40,454 nt of DNA from Solimonas sp. (GCA_030149365.1 JASBRP010000020.1:1-40454); one strand, 5' to 3'; shown: positions 7,615-15,774, counted from the first letter of the stretch. Notes: generated from the sequence alone by a model not told the origin. Numbers and translations: made by a program.

Positions 7615-8514
7615 TCAGGCCTCGGCAGCGTCCGGCGGCCGGCGGGAGCCGGCGTTCGCCCGAGCCAGGACGCGCGCAGCCCACTGGCGATGCACGGCGG
7701 CTTCCATCATGGCACCGTCGAACTTGAATACGGCCGGCGCGCCGTTCTTCAGCACCGCCTGCGCGGCGGCGAACTCCCGCTCGCAAGGGCGTAGTCCGGC
7801 TTCGATCACCTCGAGCTGGCTGGGATGGATCGCGGTCTTGCCCACCAGGCCCATGGCACGGTCACGGCGGGTTTCGGCCAGCAGCAGCGCCTGATCGTCC
7901 ATGTACTCGAACACCGGCGCGGTCAGCGCGAAGCCGTGGGGCTTGAAGGTGAGCACCAGCTGGGCGATCAGCGCGCCGATCGGCGTTTCATAGAGCGTGC
8001 AGTCGCGCGGGCGGCGCATGCCCAGCAGGTTGAGCAGATCGTTGCCACCGATGCGCAGCGCCAGGCAGCGTTCGCGCACGCCGGGCCGCGACAGCTCGCG
8101 GCGGAAGGCCAGCATGGCGTCGCGGTCGAAGGCATCGATGGTCTCGATGGTCGGCATCACCAGCAGGTCGCTGCCTTCGAGCTCGCGCATGTACACCGGC
8201 AGGCTGCCCTGGTCGGCCTTGGGGATCACCACCCCGTGCAGGCGGTCCACCCCCGGGATATGCAGCAGTTGCCGCAGGACCTCGGGGTTGCGTACGCGCA
8301 CGAAGCGCAACGGGCCATAGGCCTTCTCGGGCAGGTGGCGCAGCACGTCGCGCAACTGCGCCAATGCGGCGTCCACGTCGGACTCGCCGATGGAGTCTTC
8401 GGTGCAGGCAATGACGGAGCGGGCCTCGTTGGCGCGGCCGGCGAGGACCTGCTCCAGTCGGGAGTGCGTGGCCGGGACGTACAGGGAGGCGCCGAGGAGT
8501 GCTGGATCAAGCAT
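7615..8514 (-). CDS. HpcH/HpaI-CitE-like C-C bond lyase of the Ter module
   Basis: The 299-aa TIM-barrel enzyme resembles citrate-lyase beta/HpcH aldolases, in particular the C-C bond lyase family that sits in Ter biosynthetic operons. Visible motifs are SLYVPATHS at the N-terminus, VVIPKAD at strand 4, LLVMPTIETIDAFD carrying the metal-binding Glu, ALRIGGNDL, and GKTAIHPSQLEVIE near the end. Such enzymes make or break a C-C bond next to a carboxylate using Mg2+; the substrate here is unknown. ATG 8514 overlaps the StiP-like gene by 8 nt. This is the last gene of the 12524-to-7615 enzyme block, which supports a role in a shared pathway rather than citrate metabolism. Confidence 0.82.
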   Translation of the reverse strand: MLDPALLGASLYVPATHSRLEQVLAGRANEARSVIACTEDSIGESDVDAALAQLRDVLRHLPEKAYGPLRFVRVRNPEVLRQLLHIPGVDRLHGVVIPKADQGSLPVYMRELEGSDLLVMPTIETIDAFDRDAMLAFRRELSRPGVRERCLALRIGGNDLLNLLGMRRPRDCTLYETPIGALIAQLVLTFKPHGFALTAPVFEYMDDQALLLAETRRDRAMGLVGKTAIHPSQLEVIEAGLRPCEREFAAAQAVLKNGAPAVFKFDGAMMEAAVHRQWAARVLARANAGSRRPPDAAEA

Positions 8515-9592
8515 CGGAGAGCTTCTGGATGATGGAGACGGCCTTGAGCGGCAGGTGGGGGATTGTTTCCACCGGCACGCCTTGTTCATGCGCGAGCAGG
8601 ACCAGGTGCCGTACTTCGGGCAGGTCCGTGTCGCGCAGGATGAGCAAGCGCGGTACGCGGCGCAGCAGCGAGCGCGTGGCTTCGCCGATGCCGGGCTTGA
8701 TGTAGTTGGGATCGGCGATGGCGTAGCGCGCCATCAGTTCCTGGACCAGCGCCTGGCTGCGCTCGCGCCGCGCCTGGCGCTCTGCGTCGGCCAGTGGCGC
8801 GGCGTCCGGTTCCGCCGGCTGCGCCGCCATGGCCTCGCGGATGCGGTCCACGAACCAGCGGCTGCGGTCCTCGGCCTGGAGTTCGGGGAAATACAGGCAG
8901 CCGTGGAAATCGGCGGGGCCGATCTGCTCGTTGAGGATGGAGCGGCTCACCAGCCCGGAAACCGTGGCATTGAGCACCGCGGAGGGAATCAGGTAGTCCT
9001 CGGCGGTGCCGCAGTCGCGTGCGTGGCCGCTGAGGTCGCAGAGCACATAGAGATCGTCCGGCACCTGCGCCGAGCGGCCCCGGTTGAACTGCGCCAGCGA
9101 GCGCTGCAGTTCGGAGGCGATCACGCCCTTGCCGGTCCAGCCGTCCACGAACACCAGGGATTCCGCCGGGTGGCGCGCCAGGATGTAGCTCAGCGCGTTC
9201 AGGTCCAGCCCGCGGTCGCGGATGATGGATACGGAGTAGTGCGCGGCCTCGCAGCCCAGGTGATCGGCCAGTGCGTGGCGCAGCAGGATGCCGATGGGCG
9301 TGCCGGCGCGCGCCAGCGAGACCAGCGTGACGGCACCGGGCCGCGCCCGGCGGATCTTGCCTGCCAGGTGCAGCAGGTCCCGCGCCATCTGCCGCGCATT
9401 GCCCGTCACGGCCTGCTCGAACAGCCGCAGGTACTCGGGCGAGGGCCGGCGCTCGATGCCGACGATCTCGCTGTAGTGGCGCCGGCCCGACTGGATCAGC
9501 CGCTCCTTTTCCTGCACATCCTCGATCGGCTGCAGGGCCAGATGCTTGAGCAGGAAGGTGACCTCGCCGGGCGCGTAGCTGCCGTGGAACAT
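8507..9592 (-). CDS. StiP-type phosphoribosyltransferase-like protein with PELOTA-like C-terminus
   Basis: This 361-aa protein is of the family that databases call cysteine protease StiP (older name PRTase_1). It starts MFHGSYAPGEVTFLLK, the family hallmark. The core has phosphoribosyltransferase-like elements: VSLARAGTPIGILLRHAL, YSVSIIRDRGLD and VFVDGWTGKGVI, the last placed like a PRPP loop. The final 65 residues (LLILRD, then EVRHLVLLAHEQGVPVETIP) look like the PELOTA/L7Ae-type RNA-binding fold found at the end of these proteins. I favour a nucleotide-type transferase role from context; the protease label is not supported by any catalytic triad I can see. It lies 3 nt after the HAD gene and overlaps the lyase gene by 8 nt. 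Confidence 0.8.
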   Translation of the reverse strand: MFHGSYAPGEVTFLLKHLALQPIEDVQEKERLIQSGRRHYSEIVGIERRPSPEYLRLFEQAVTGNARQMARDLLHLAGKIRRARPGAVTLVSLARAGTPIGILLRHALADHLGCEAAHYSVSIIRDRGLDLNALSYILARHPAESLVFVDGWTGKGVIASELQRSLAQFNRGRSAQVPDDLYVLCDLSGHARDCGTAEDYLIPSAVLNATVSGLVSRSILNEQIGPADFHGCLYFPELQAEDRSRWFVDRIREAMAAQPAEPDAAPLADAERQARRERSQALVQELMARYAIADPNYIKPGIGEATRSLLRRVPRLLILRDTDLPEVRHLVLLAHEQGVPVETIPHLPLKAVSIIQKLSDA

Positions 9593-9595
9593 GGC

Positions 9596-10369
9596 TTAGC
9601 TCTCGCGGATGCGGGTGGCGAGCTGCGAGCGCGTCGGCAGCAGGGCGTAGTCGCAGTCCAGCATGAAATCGGCGTCGGTATGGCTGTCGCCCAGGCCCAG
9701 CGAGAGGAAGGGCCCCAGGGTCTCGCGCAGCCGCTCCGCCACGTAGCGCACCGCCAGCGATTTGCGCACGCCCGGCGGCAGGACCGCCAGGTTGTTGTCG
9801 TTGAGATGCAGGCAGTAGCCGGGGTTGCGCGCCACCCAGTCGGCCACCAGCCGGTCGTGCAGGTCACGCACCGCCCCGGCATCGCCGGCAGGATGCTTGG
9901 CAACGAAATAGATGCCCTCGCCGTCGTCCTCCAGCAGGCGCGCATGGCAGGCGTCCACGCCGGCCACGCCGCCGTGCACCTGCTCGACCAGGTCGCGCAG
10001 CGCCGGTACCCCGGCGGCGAGGTGGGTGCGGATCTGTTCGCGCCATTGCGGATCCACGCTGCCGTCGGGCCTCAGTACGGTGGCACCGTGGCTGACGATG
10101 GCCCACGACGAAAAGCGCAGGGACACGCGCAGGTAGCCGCCATGGCTGCGCGCCGTCACCGGGACCAGCGTAGCGCCGGCGGTGAGCCAGGCCAGCAGGC
10201 TGCGCTGGCGCGCGTTGGAGTAGGAGATAACGTCGCCGTTGCGCAGCGTGGCGGTGGGCAGCAGTTCCTCGTGGTCGGCGTGCTTGCGGCGGGTGGAGAA
10301 CAGGCTGTCGTCGAGGTCGGTGAAGACCACGCGCGCCAGATCCGGGCTGTTCGAGGGCACCCCGCTCAT
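9596..10369 (-). CDS. HAD-superfamily phosphatase of the Ter biosynthetic module
   Basis: The 257-aa hydrolase is of the Cof/sucrose-phosphatase-like HAD type. Motif I is VVFTDLDDSLFS (nucleophile and acid Asp near residue 18), motif II is PVTARS, motif III Lys sits in GVRKSLAV, and motif IV is GLGDSHTDADF. The C2-type cap lies between motifs II and III. HAD enzymes of this kind dephosphorylate small phosphorylated metabolites with Mg2+. Here it likely removes a phosphate from the product of the neighbouring PRTases. It overlaps the upstream PRTase-TRSP gene by 4 nt and is 3 nt from the StiP-like gene. Confidence 0.85.
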   Translation of the reverse strand: MSGVPSNSPDLARVVFTDLDDSLFSTRRKHADHEELLPTATLRNGDVISYSNARQRSLLAWLTAGATLVPVTARSHGGYLRVSLRFSSWAIVSHGATVLRPDGSVDPQWREQIRTHLAAGVPALRDLVEQVHGGVAGVDACHARLLEDDGEGIYFVAKHPAGDAGAVRDLHDRLVADWVARNPGYCLHLNDNNLAVLPPGVRKSLAVRYVAERLRETLGPFLSLGLGDSHTDADFMLDCDYALLPTRSQLATRIRES

Positions 10370-11508
10370 GCTGCCGCCTCCTCGCCCGGCCGGAGCAGCA
10401 CGGAATCCGCGCCCAGGATGCTGCAGAGTCCTGCCACCGCTTCGTCGCGCGGCGTTTCATGCACCAGCCATACACGGTCGTAGTCGCCGCGGCGGTAGTT
10501 GTAGAGGAAGTTGGGAATGCCCTCGCCGTAGGGATCGGGCACGCGCTCGATCCGCGAGATGTCGCTGCCGGCCAGGATCGGCGAGCGCGTGGTGGACTGC
10601 ACGTAGGCTTCCACGCCGCGCAGCTCCAGCTCGCGGGCCAGCAGGAAGGCGCCGTGCATGAACTCTCCCGTGCCCACCACCAGGCAGCGGCGGCCGGAGC
10701 CCCGCGCGAGGCGGTCGGCCAGCGCCGCGGGCAGCGCCGGCGTGTGCTCCAGCCCCAGGCGCGCGGAGTATCCGGCCACATGCCCGCGCCGGCAGGGCGC
10801 GGAACCCACGGCGGATTCCGCCGGCGGCGCGGAGAACGTCGGGTCCGGATCGAAGGAGAAGTCGCCGGACAGCAGGCTGTCCGAGGCACAGGATTCGATA
10901 CCCGGCAGGGCGCCCACCGCGGCGCAGGCCCTGCCGGCGCTGAAGTCGGTGAGGCTCAGCAGTTGCACCCGGCGCAGGTCCGGGCAGGACGGCTGCAGCG
11001 AGGCCACCAGCGCCCCCAGCGTGCGGCCGGTGCTGATCTCGTCGTCCACCAGCACGGCCAGCGTCGCGCGCCGCAGGCGCTCGCGCAGTGCCGCGCTGTC
11101 GGGCGCGTAGAGACGGATTTCGGAGGCGTGGCTGTGCGCTTCCTCGAAACGGAAGGTGGTCGCGCCGTCCAGGGTGTAGCGCGTGGTCTGCAGGTACAGC
11201 CCGCGGCCATGGCGCGCTTGCCAGGCGTCGAACACGCCGTGGCCCAGGCCGGTGGCGGTCTCGGCCATGCCGATGAACACCACCTCGTCGTCCGCCGCCG
11301 CGCGCACGCGCTCCGCCAGGGCCTCATGGGTCCGGCGCATTTCGCCGGCGCGCGCCGGCCAATGCTTGCCCAGCACCTTGCTCACGAACAGGAACCCGCG
11401 CTTGGGATTGTTGCGCGCGGCGAAGCCGCAGAGCCGCTCCATCGTCCAGTCCGAGGGCTGGAGCCGGAAGTGCAGACGGCCGGTGGCGATGCTGACACTG
11501 TGCATCAT
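10366..11508 (-). CDS. Phosphoribosyltransferase with C-terminal TRSP domain
   Basis: This 380-aa two-domain protein begins with a type I phosphoribosyltransferase domain (about residues 1-215). It contains the PRPP-binding loop VLVDDEISTGRT, with DDEISTGRT at 155-163. A variable Ser/Pro/Ala linker follows. The C-terminal domain (about 240-375) carries the TRSP tetrapeptide at residues 307-310 that names the family, plus LVVGTGEFMHGAFLLA and WLVHETPRDEA. The pairing is characteristic of Ter-associated operons, where it is predicted to attach or remove a ribosyl phosphate on an unknown base. Both ends overlap neighbours by 4 nt (ATP-grasp upstream, HAD downstream). Tandem ATGs occur at 11508 and 11505. 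Confidence 0.87.
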   Translation of the reverse strand: MMHSVSIATGRLHFRLQPSDWTMERLCGFAARNNPKRGFLFVSKVLGKHWPARAGEMRRTHEALAERVRAAADDEVVFIGMAETATGLGHGVFDAWQARHGRGLYLQTTRYTLDGATTFRFEEAHSHASEIRLYAPDSAALRERLRRATLAVLVDDEISTGRTLGALVASLQPSCPDLRRVQLLSLTDFSAGRACAAVGALPGIESCASDSLLSGDFSFDPDPTFSAPPAESAVGSAPCRRGHVAGYSARLGLEHTPALPAALADRLARGSGRRCLVVGTGEFMHGAFLLARELELRGVEAYVQSTTRSPILAGSDISRIERVPDPYGEGIPNFLYNYRRGDYDRVWLVHETPRDEAVAGLCSILGADSVLLRPGEEAAA

Positions 11509-12524
11509 GAGATGCGCGGCTCCGGCAGTTCCACCGCCAGCGACATTTCACCCACGCGCATGCCGAGCCGGGCCGGCGGCACCACCGACGGCTCGCCGAA
11601 CAGGCAGGCGCGGAAGGCGATGTCGGGCAGGTTGATGCCCGACAGGCAACTCATGCCGATGCCGCCGGAAGCGCGCGGGTTGATCTCCAGCAGGGCCGGG
11701 CGTCCGTTCTTGTCTTCCTTGAACTGGATGTTGATCAGGCCCGACAAGCCGAACTTCTCCACCAACTGGCGCGAGCCCTGGCTGATCTCCGGGTGCTCCA
11801 CCAGGCGCTGGCCGTTGCCGGCCAGGGGCTTGCGACGCTGCACCATCGCCAGCACCACGCCGTCCTTGCAGGCCATGTCGACGCTGTATTCGTTGCCCGG
11901 CAGATGGGCCATGACCATCTGCGGCTTGCCGGGGCGCACGCCACGGTAGCGGCCGCGCCACTGCGCCACGCTCAACTCGTCCTTGGCCAGTTCGCGCTGT
12001 TCCGCCACCGCCGCGCTGGCGATACGGTGATAGCCGTGACCGTAGACGCCGATCGTGGGCTTGATGCAGGCGTTGTCGGTCTGCTCGATACGCGCCACCG
12101 CCGCCTCGAGCTGCTCGTCCTCGGTGATCAGCTCCCAGGCCGGACGGTGGATGTCCGCAGGGGCATTGTCGTAGACCCACTGCTTGCGGTGCAGTTGCGG
12201 CAGCACCTCCGCGGCGGCCGCCTCCAGTACGCGCACGCCGCGCTCGCGGAAGCGCGAAGCGGCGGCAACGATGGCGGAGGCCTCGTGGCCTGGAATGATC
12301 ACGTCGATCTTCTCCGCAACGGCCTTCTCCAGCATCCAGTCGACATAGGCCTCCACCGACAGATCGGCGGGCTCGGTGAAGGCGATATCGCTCATCGCGT
12401 AGCCCACGAAGTCGAAATGCCGATGGGAGATGACGATCTCCAGCGGCAGGGGATTGCTGCTGTTGCGCAACTGGTGCGCCACTCGCGCTACGACTGAAAA
12501 GTGCCGATTGAACCACACACGCAT
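11505..12524 (-). CDS. ATP-grasp ligase, first gene of the Ter biosynthetic block
   Basis: The 339-aa ATP-grasp enzyme would form a C-N or similar bond through an acyl-phosphate intermediate. Seen are NACIKPTIGVYGHGYHRI (ATP-binding Lys155 and Gly-rich loop), MVMAHLPGNEYSVDM, and the metal-binding LLEINPRASGG with Glu280 and Asn282. I placed the start at ATG 12524 (MRVWFNRHFS) because the N-terminal nucleotide-binding fold begins there and AAGG lies 9 nt upstream. The frame stays open a further 270 nt, but that region is hairpin-rich and encodes nothing recognisable. The stop overlaps the PRTase start (ATGA). The gene follows a 316-bp structured leader, so this block may be regulated separately. 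Confidence 0.87.
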   Translation of the reverse strand: MRVWFNRHFSVVARVAHQLRNSSNPLPLEIVISHRHFDFVGYAMSDIAFTEPADLSVEAYVDWMLEKAVAEKIDVIIPGHEASAIVAAASRFRERGVRVLEAAAAEVLPQLHRKQWVYDNAPADIHRPAWELITEDEQLEAAVARIEQTDNACIKPTIGVYGHGYHRIASAAVAEQRELAKDELSVAQWRGRYRGVRPGKPQMVMAHLPGNEYSVDMACKDGVVLAMVQRRKPLAGNGQRLVEHPEISQGSRQLVEKFGLSGLINIQFKEDKNGRPALLEINPRASGGIGMSCLSGINLPDIAFRACLFGEPSVVPPARLGMRVGEMSLAVELPEPRIS

Positions 12525-12840
12525 GGAAATGCCTTGAAACCTGTAGAAAAGTGAATGATGGGCGGTAAGGCCACCCTTTCGGAAAAGGGCTGGCCGCTGC
12601 GCCCGGGCCAAAGGTTTGCTGCACACGACATGCCAATCCGCCCGGAGCGGGCCGCGTCGCGGGCGATGCCCGCGACCAACAGCAGCGCCTCGCTGCCGGC
12701 GGGCGGCAGCGAGGCGGCGGCCTGTCGTCCCTGGAGCGGGCCGGACAGCGGCCAGCGCCGCCATCGGAGAACCTGCGCCGGTCGTGGATTTCACGACAGG
12801 GCCACCGATGGCTGCTGGCCGCAGATCCCGGGCCTGAACC
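12525..12840 (-). promoter_or_regulatory. Hairpin-rich 316-nt leader of the Ter biosynthetic block
   Basis: No gene is supported here. On the minus strand the transcript could fold into several hairpins: 12781-12797 (6-bp GTCGTG/CACGAC), 12687-12715 (perfect 11-bp GCCTCGCTGCC/GGCAGCGAGGC), 12656-12676 (perfect 9-bp GTCGCGGGC/GCCCGCGAC, 3-nt loop), and 12569-12595 (GGCC arms around CCCTTT/AAAGGG). In addition CCTGTCGT (12721-12728) can pair with ACGACAGG (12793-12800), which excludes the first hairpin. None is followed by a clear T-run. This looks like a structured leader or attenuator, or a small RNA; no known riboswitch class was recognised. Confidence 0.45.
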
Positions 12841-13422
12841 TCAGAGGTGCGCCGCGATATGCGGCATCAGGTCCTGGAAGGTGCGGCCAGAGCAGTTTTC
12901 GCCGATCGCGTGCATCTTCCATTCGCTGTTGTGACGGTACAGCTTGGCCATGACATTGGCCGTGTGGCTGCCCTGCGTGCTCAGGTTGTAGCGCGCGACT
13001 TCCTGGTTGTTGCTGGCGTTGACCAGGCGGCAGGTGGCATTGTCGATCTGGCTGAAGTTCTGGCCGGTGAAGCTGTTGACCACGAACACCAGGCTCTTCA
13101 CGCCGGCCGGAACGCGGGACAGATCCACCACGATCTGTTCGTCGTCACCGTCACCGGCACCGGTGCGGTTGTCGCCCGTGTGCACGATGCTGCCGTCGCG
13201 GCTCTGCAGCTGGCGGAACCAGACCACGTCCACCGGCTGGTTCTGGTCGTTGAACAGGACGCAGGATGCATCCAGATCGACCTCCTGCTGCTTGCCGCCG
13301 AAGCCGAGGAAGCCCTTGGACTTGACCGGATCCCAGCCCAGGCCCATCACGATCTTCGTGAGGGTGCTGCCGGCTTCCTTGTCCAGGGAGATTTTCTGGC
13401 CCTTCTGCAGATTGATGCCCAT
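12841..13422 (-). CDS. TerD-domain protein
   Basis: The 193-aa single TerD-domain protein is a cytosolic beta-sandwich that binds Ca2+ in characterised relatives. It starts MGINLQKGQKISL, has GLGWDP, and carries the full acidic metal motif [13 protein letters not shown] at residues 83-95. The C-terminus ends GRTFQDLMPHIAAHL rather than the usual GGL/FGV ending. That places it in the subgroup often called TerZ or TerX, but I do not assign a symbol. The start ATG 13422 has AGGA 7-8 nt upstream. It is the last gene of the second Ter block and is followed by the 316-bp structured leader. Confidence 0.88.
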   Translation of the reverse strand: MGINLQKGQKISLDKEAGSTLTKIVMGLGWDPVKSKGFLGFGGKQQEVDLDASCVLFNDQNQPVDVVWFRQLQSRDGSIVHTGDNRTGAGDGDDEQIVVDLSRVPAGVKSLVFVVNSFTGQNFSQIDNATCRLVNASNNQEVARYNLSTQGSHTANVMAKLYRHNSEWKMHAIGENCSGRTFQDLMPHIAAHL

Positions 13423-13453
13423 GGTTGGTTCCTTGAAAAAGCGTTTGAGGATG

Positions 13454-14158
13454 TTACTGAGGCGCGCCGATCTGCTGGCGCAACCAGGCCGCGAAGCCCT
13501 TGCGCTGGCGTGAGCACACCAGCACCTGGCCTTCGCCGGCAAACTTCATGACCAGCCCCTCTCCCGAGGTCTGGCTGCTGATCATGTTCGACAGCATGCC
13601 GCCGCTGCGCGAGGTCGACATGGTCATTTCGTAGATCAGGTTGGCGTCCCAGGCAATGACATGGCCGTTGTCGATCATCGGGTTGCTGCCATGCTTGATG
13701 TCGAGCAGGAACAGCGAGCCGAAGCCGCCGACGCAAACCTTGCCCTGGCCCGAGGTCTCCATGATGAACAGGCCGCCGGTACCGCCGAACAGCGCGCCGC
13801 CGATACCCTGCGTGCGCACCTTGATGTCCACGGTGGATTCCGCCGCCAGGAAGGCCCCGTCGCTGAGCTTGAACTGGCGCTGGCCCACGTCGAAGACATG
13901 CAGTTGCCCCGGCACCACCTGCGACAACAGGGTGTCGCCGGGGCCGCGCGTGGCGACGATCTTCTGCGTAAACAGCGATTCGCCGGCGACCAGGCGGCGG
14001 GCAATGCCACTCAGCAGGCCACCCTGCATGCTGCCGGAGAGATCGAGCGTGTCGTCCATCATGACCATGGCGTCGCGCTCGGCGTAGATCGATTCGCCTT
14101 GCTGCAGCGAGACATGCAGGAACGGGTCCTGGCCTTCCGTGAGAGTGAACTGTGCCAT
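13454..14158 (-). CDS. AIM24 / TIGR00266 family protein
   Basis: The 234-aa protein has the AIM24 (TIGR00266) beta-barrel-like pattern of short Gly-rich strands. It opens with HVSLQQGESIYAERDAMVMM, the family hallmark, followed by GSMQGGLLSGIARRLVAGESLF, GGTGGLFIMETSGQGKV and VIAWDANLIYEM. No signal or membrane segment is present. Bacterial members often sit beside TerD genes and are thought to bind or organise at membranes; biochemical function is unproven. It lies 31 nt upstream of the TerD gene and 23 nt after the TerF-like gene, so it is part of the Ter transcript. Confidence 0.88.
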   Translation of the reverse strand: MAQFTLTEGQDPFLHVSLQQGESIYAERDAMVMMDDTLDLSGSMQGGLLSGIARRLVAGESLFTQKIVATRGPGDTLLSQVVPGQLHVFDVGQRQFKLSDGAFLAAESTVDIKVRTQGIGGALFGGTGGLFIMETSGQGKVCVGGFGSLFLLDIKHGSNPMIDNGHVIAWDANLIYEMTMSTSRSGGMLSNMISSQTSGEGLVMKFAGEGQVLVCSRQRKGFAAWLRQQIGAPQ

Positions 14159-14181
14159 CAGGGTCTTTTTCCGTTGAGTGG

Positions 14182-15483
14182 CTAGCGCAGCAGGCCCTTG
14201 GTCCTTGCCTGACCGACCCAGCCGGGATATTCCTTCATCAGCCGCTCATACATCTCCTGGTCGGAGAGACGGCTGGGATCGCTGATGTCGCCGAAGTCGG
14301 CATTGTCGATATAGCGGCCGCTGAGGTCGTCGAGCTTTTCAAGGAAATCGAAGCGCTCTCCACCCACGCCGACGAATTGCCAGAAGATCGGCTCGTAGGC
14401 GGCATCACGCACCGTCTTTTCGGACTGGCGCTTGTCGGAGCAGCCGCCGTCGGTCACGAACAGCACGTAGACCGGCACGTCGGTGGGCTTGGCCGCCGCG
14501 CTGCGCGGGCCGCCGTAGCCATAGAAGCGGCGCACCATGTCGATGACCGGCGCGTAGTCGGTGCCGCCGCCCAGCCCGTGGCGCTTGACCATCTCCTGGA
14601 TCCGGCCGCTGAAATTGTCGAGATTGATCGGTCCGGCGTCGATGGCGCGGCTGTCGAACAGGAAGGTGTCCACAGAACGGTCATCGTCGAACCAGCAGGC
14701 CAGCGCCAGCAGGCGATCAGCCACTTGCTGCACCACGCCGCGCCGGAACAGGTTGACCATGGAGCCGGATACGTCGAGCACGAGGCAGACCTTGGCGCGA
14801 TGTTCGGCCAGGCCCTTCTTCTCCAGCGTGACGCCCGCCACCTTGGCCAGGCTGACCAGCTTGGGGGCCTGCTTCTCCAGCTGCTTCTCCAGGCGCACGC
14901 CCTTGGACAGGTTCACGCTGGGAGCAGGAGGAGGCGCAGCCGGCGCTGCTTCTTCCGCCAGCTGTCCGCCGAAATGCTTGAGCAGCGCCGCCAGGCCGCC
15001 GTTGAAGCCTTGCCCCAGCGAGGAATAGCGCCAGCTGCCGTCCTTCCGATAGATTTCCGCCACCAGCAGCGCCTTTTCCGCGCCGAAATCGCTGCCGGAG
15101 AACCTGAAGGCTCCACGCGCCGATCCGCCCTGTTGCAGCGTGGCGGCACCGGTCCTCAAGGCCGTCATCGTCGCCTCGCCGTCCACCGTGGCGGTGAACA
15201 CCAGGCGCTCGATGCCTGCCGGCAGCCTGCGCAGATCGAGGTCAAAAGCCGCGCCGCCGCCGGAGCTGTCCAGCCTGACCCCGCCACAGGGCGAGGCCAG
15301 CTGGTTGAAGAACACCATGTAGGCGTCGTTCGAGAGCTTGCCGGCCGCGTCGACGCCGAAGCAGGCATAGTCCAGCGCAAACGGAGCCTCCAGCCGCAGA
15401 TCCAGCCGCAGCGGGGCATCGGCATCCAGAAGGTCCGACAGCTTGAGCCGCTGCCCCTGTGTCAGTTCGCGCATCGCGGTCAT
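14182..15483 (-). CDS. terF: TerF-like protein: TerD domain fused to VWA domain
   Basis: This is a 433-aa two-domain protein. Residues 1-172 form a TerD-like domain (SWRYSSLGQGFNGGLAALLKHFG at its end). The acidic Ca-binding stretch is replaced by an Asp-poor SSGGGAAFDLDLRRLPAG segment, so this domain probably does not bind Ca2+ the usual way. A Pro/Ala and Lys-rich linker (180-225) follows. The VWA domain (about 230-425) has a full MIDAS: DVSGS at 237-241, GGGTDYAP, and VTDGG. Length and order match enterobacterial TerF. Such proteins bridge metal-bound partners. It lies 19 nt after a 60-aa membrane-protein gene and 23 nt before AIM24. ATG 15474 is an alternative start. Confidence 0.88.
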   Translation of the reverse strand: MTAMRELTQGQRLKLSDLLDADAPLRLDLRLEAPFALDYACFGVDAAGKLSNDAYMVFFNQLASPCGGVRLDSSGGGAAFDLDLRRLPAGIERLVFTATVDGEATMTALRTGAATLQQGGSARGAFRFSGSDFGAEKALLVAEIYRKDGSWRYSSLGQGFNGGLAALLKHFGGQLAEEAAPAAPPPAPSVNLSKGVRLEKQLEKQAPKLVSLAKVAGVTLEKKGLAEHRAKVCLVLDVSGSMVNLFRRGVVQQVADRLLALACWFDDDRSVDTFLFDSRAIDAGPINLDNFSGRIQEMVKRHGLGGGTDYAPVIDMVRRFYGYGGPRSAAAKPTDVPVYVLFVTDGGCSDKRQSEKTVRDAAYEPIFWQFVGVGGERFDFLEKLDDLSGRYIDNADFGDISDPSRLSDQEMYERLMKEYPGWVGQARTKGLLR

Positions 15484-15502
15484 GCCGTATCTGGCGGATC
15501 CT

Positions 15503-15685
15503 TCAGGACTGTGGCGACTGCCTGAAGGACAGTGCCGTCAGCACCACGCCCAGCACGATCAGCGCGCCCGCCACCATCGGCAGCGCGTCGCCGAACAGGG
15601 CCAGGATCGAAAACTGCATGCCCATCATCGGCAGGATGAAGGCCCCGATTCCGAAAAGCAGGCAGTAAAGTCCCCAGCTACGCAT
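15503..15685 (-). CDS. Small two-helix membrane protein (60 aa)
   Basis: I do not recognise this small protein. It consists of two hydrophobic segments, WGLYCLLFGIGAFILPMMGM and LPMVAGALIVLGVVLTALSF, joined by a short loop, with a polar tail. The ATG at 15685 is preceded at about 8 nt by AAGGGAG, a good ribosome-binding site; the frame runs 16 codons further upstream but crosses that site and the terminator-like hairpin. It lies 19 nt before the TerF-like gene. It could be a membrane anchor or accessory subunit of the Ter complex; this is inference from position only. Confidence 0.6.
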   Translation of the reverse strand: MRSWGLYCLLFGIGAFILPMMGMQFSILALFGDALPMVAGALIVLGVVLTALSFRQSPQS

Positions 15686-15708
15686 GTGGCTACTCCCTTC
15701 CAGACTGT

Positions 15709-15739
15709 AAAGAAGGGGCCGCGCGGATGGCACGGCCCC
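15709..15739 (-). terminator. Candidate intrinsic terminator after TerD gene
   Basis: Read on the minus strand, GGGGCCG and CGGCCCC (733-739 and 715-721 of the 15-kb region) form a 7-bp GC stem with an 11-nt loop, followed at once by TTCTTT. A second hairpin (15749-15766, GGCTCCC/GGGAGCC, 4-nt loop) stands just upstream. Together they could end or attenuate transcripts from the TerD gene at 15775-16350, giving it a higher level than the genes below. Confidence 0.5.
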
Positions 15740-15774
15740 TCAGCTGCAGGCTCCCCCCCGGGAGCCCGGCCGCC

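Noticed and set aside
8390..10483. Long plus-strand open frame opposite the StiP-like and HAD genes
   Set aside because: No family resemblance and a shadow-like composition; the two minus-strand genes have clear motifs and coupled starts.
12687..12715. Intrinsic terminator
   Set aside because: The 11-bp stem is strong but no T-run follows on either strand, so I list it only as part of a structured leader.
12525..12794. N-terminal extension of the ATP-grasp protein
   Set aside because: Arg/Ala-rich, crosses several perfect hairpins and has no family match; ATG 12524 has a ribosome-binding site and fits the fold.
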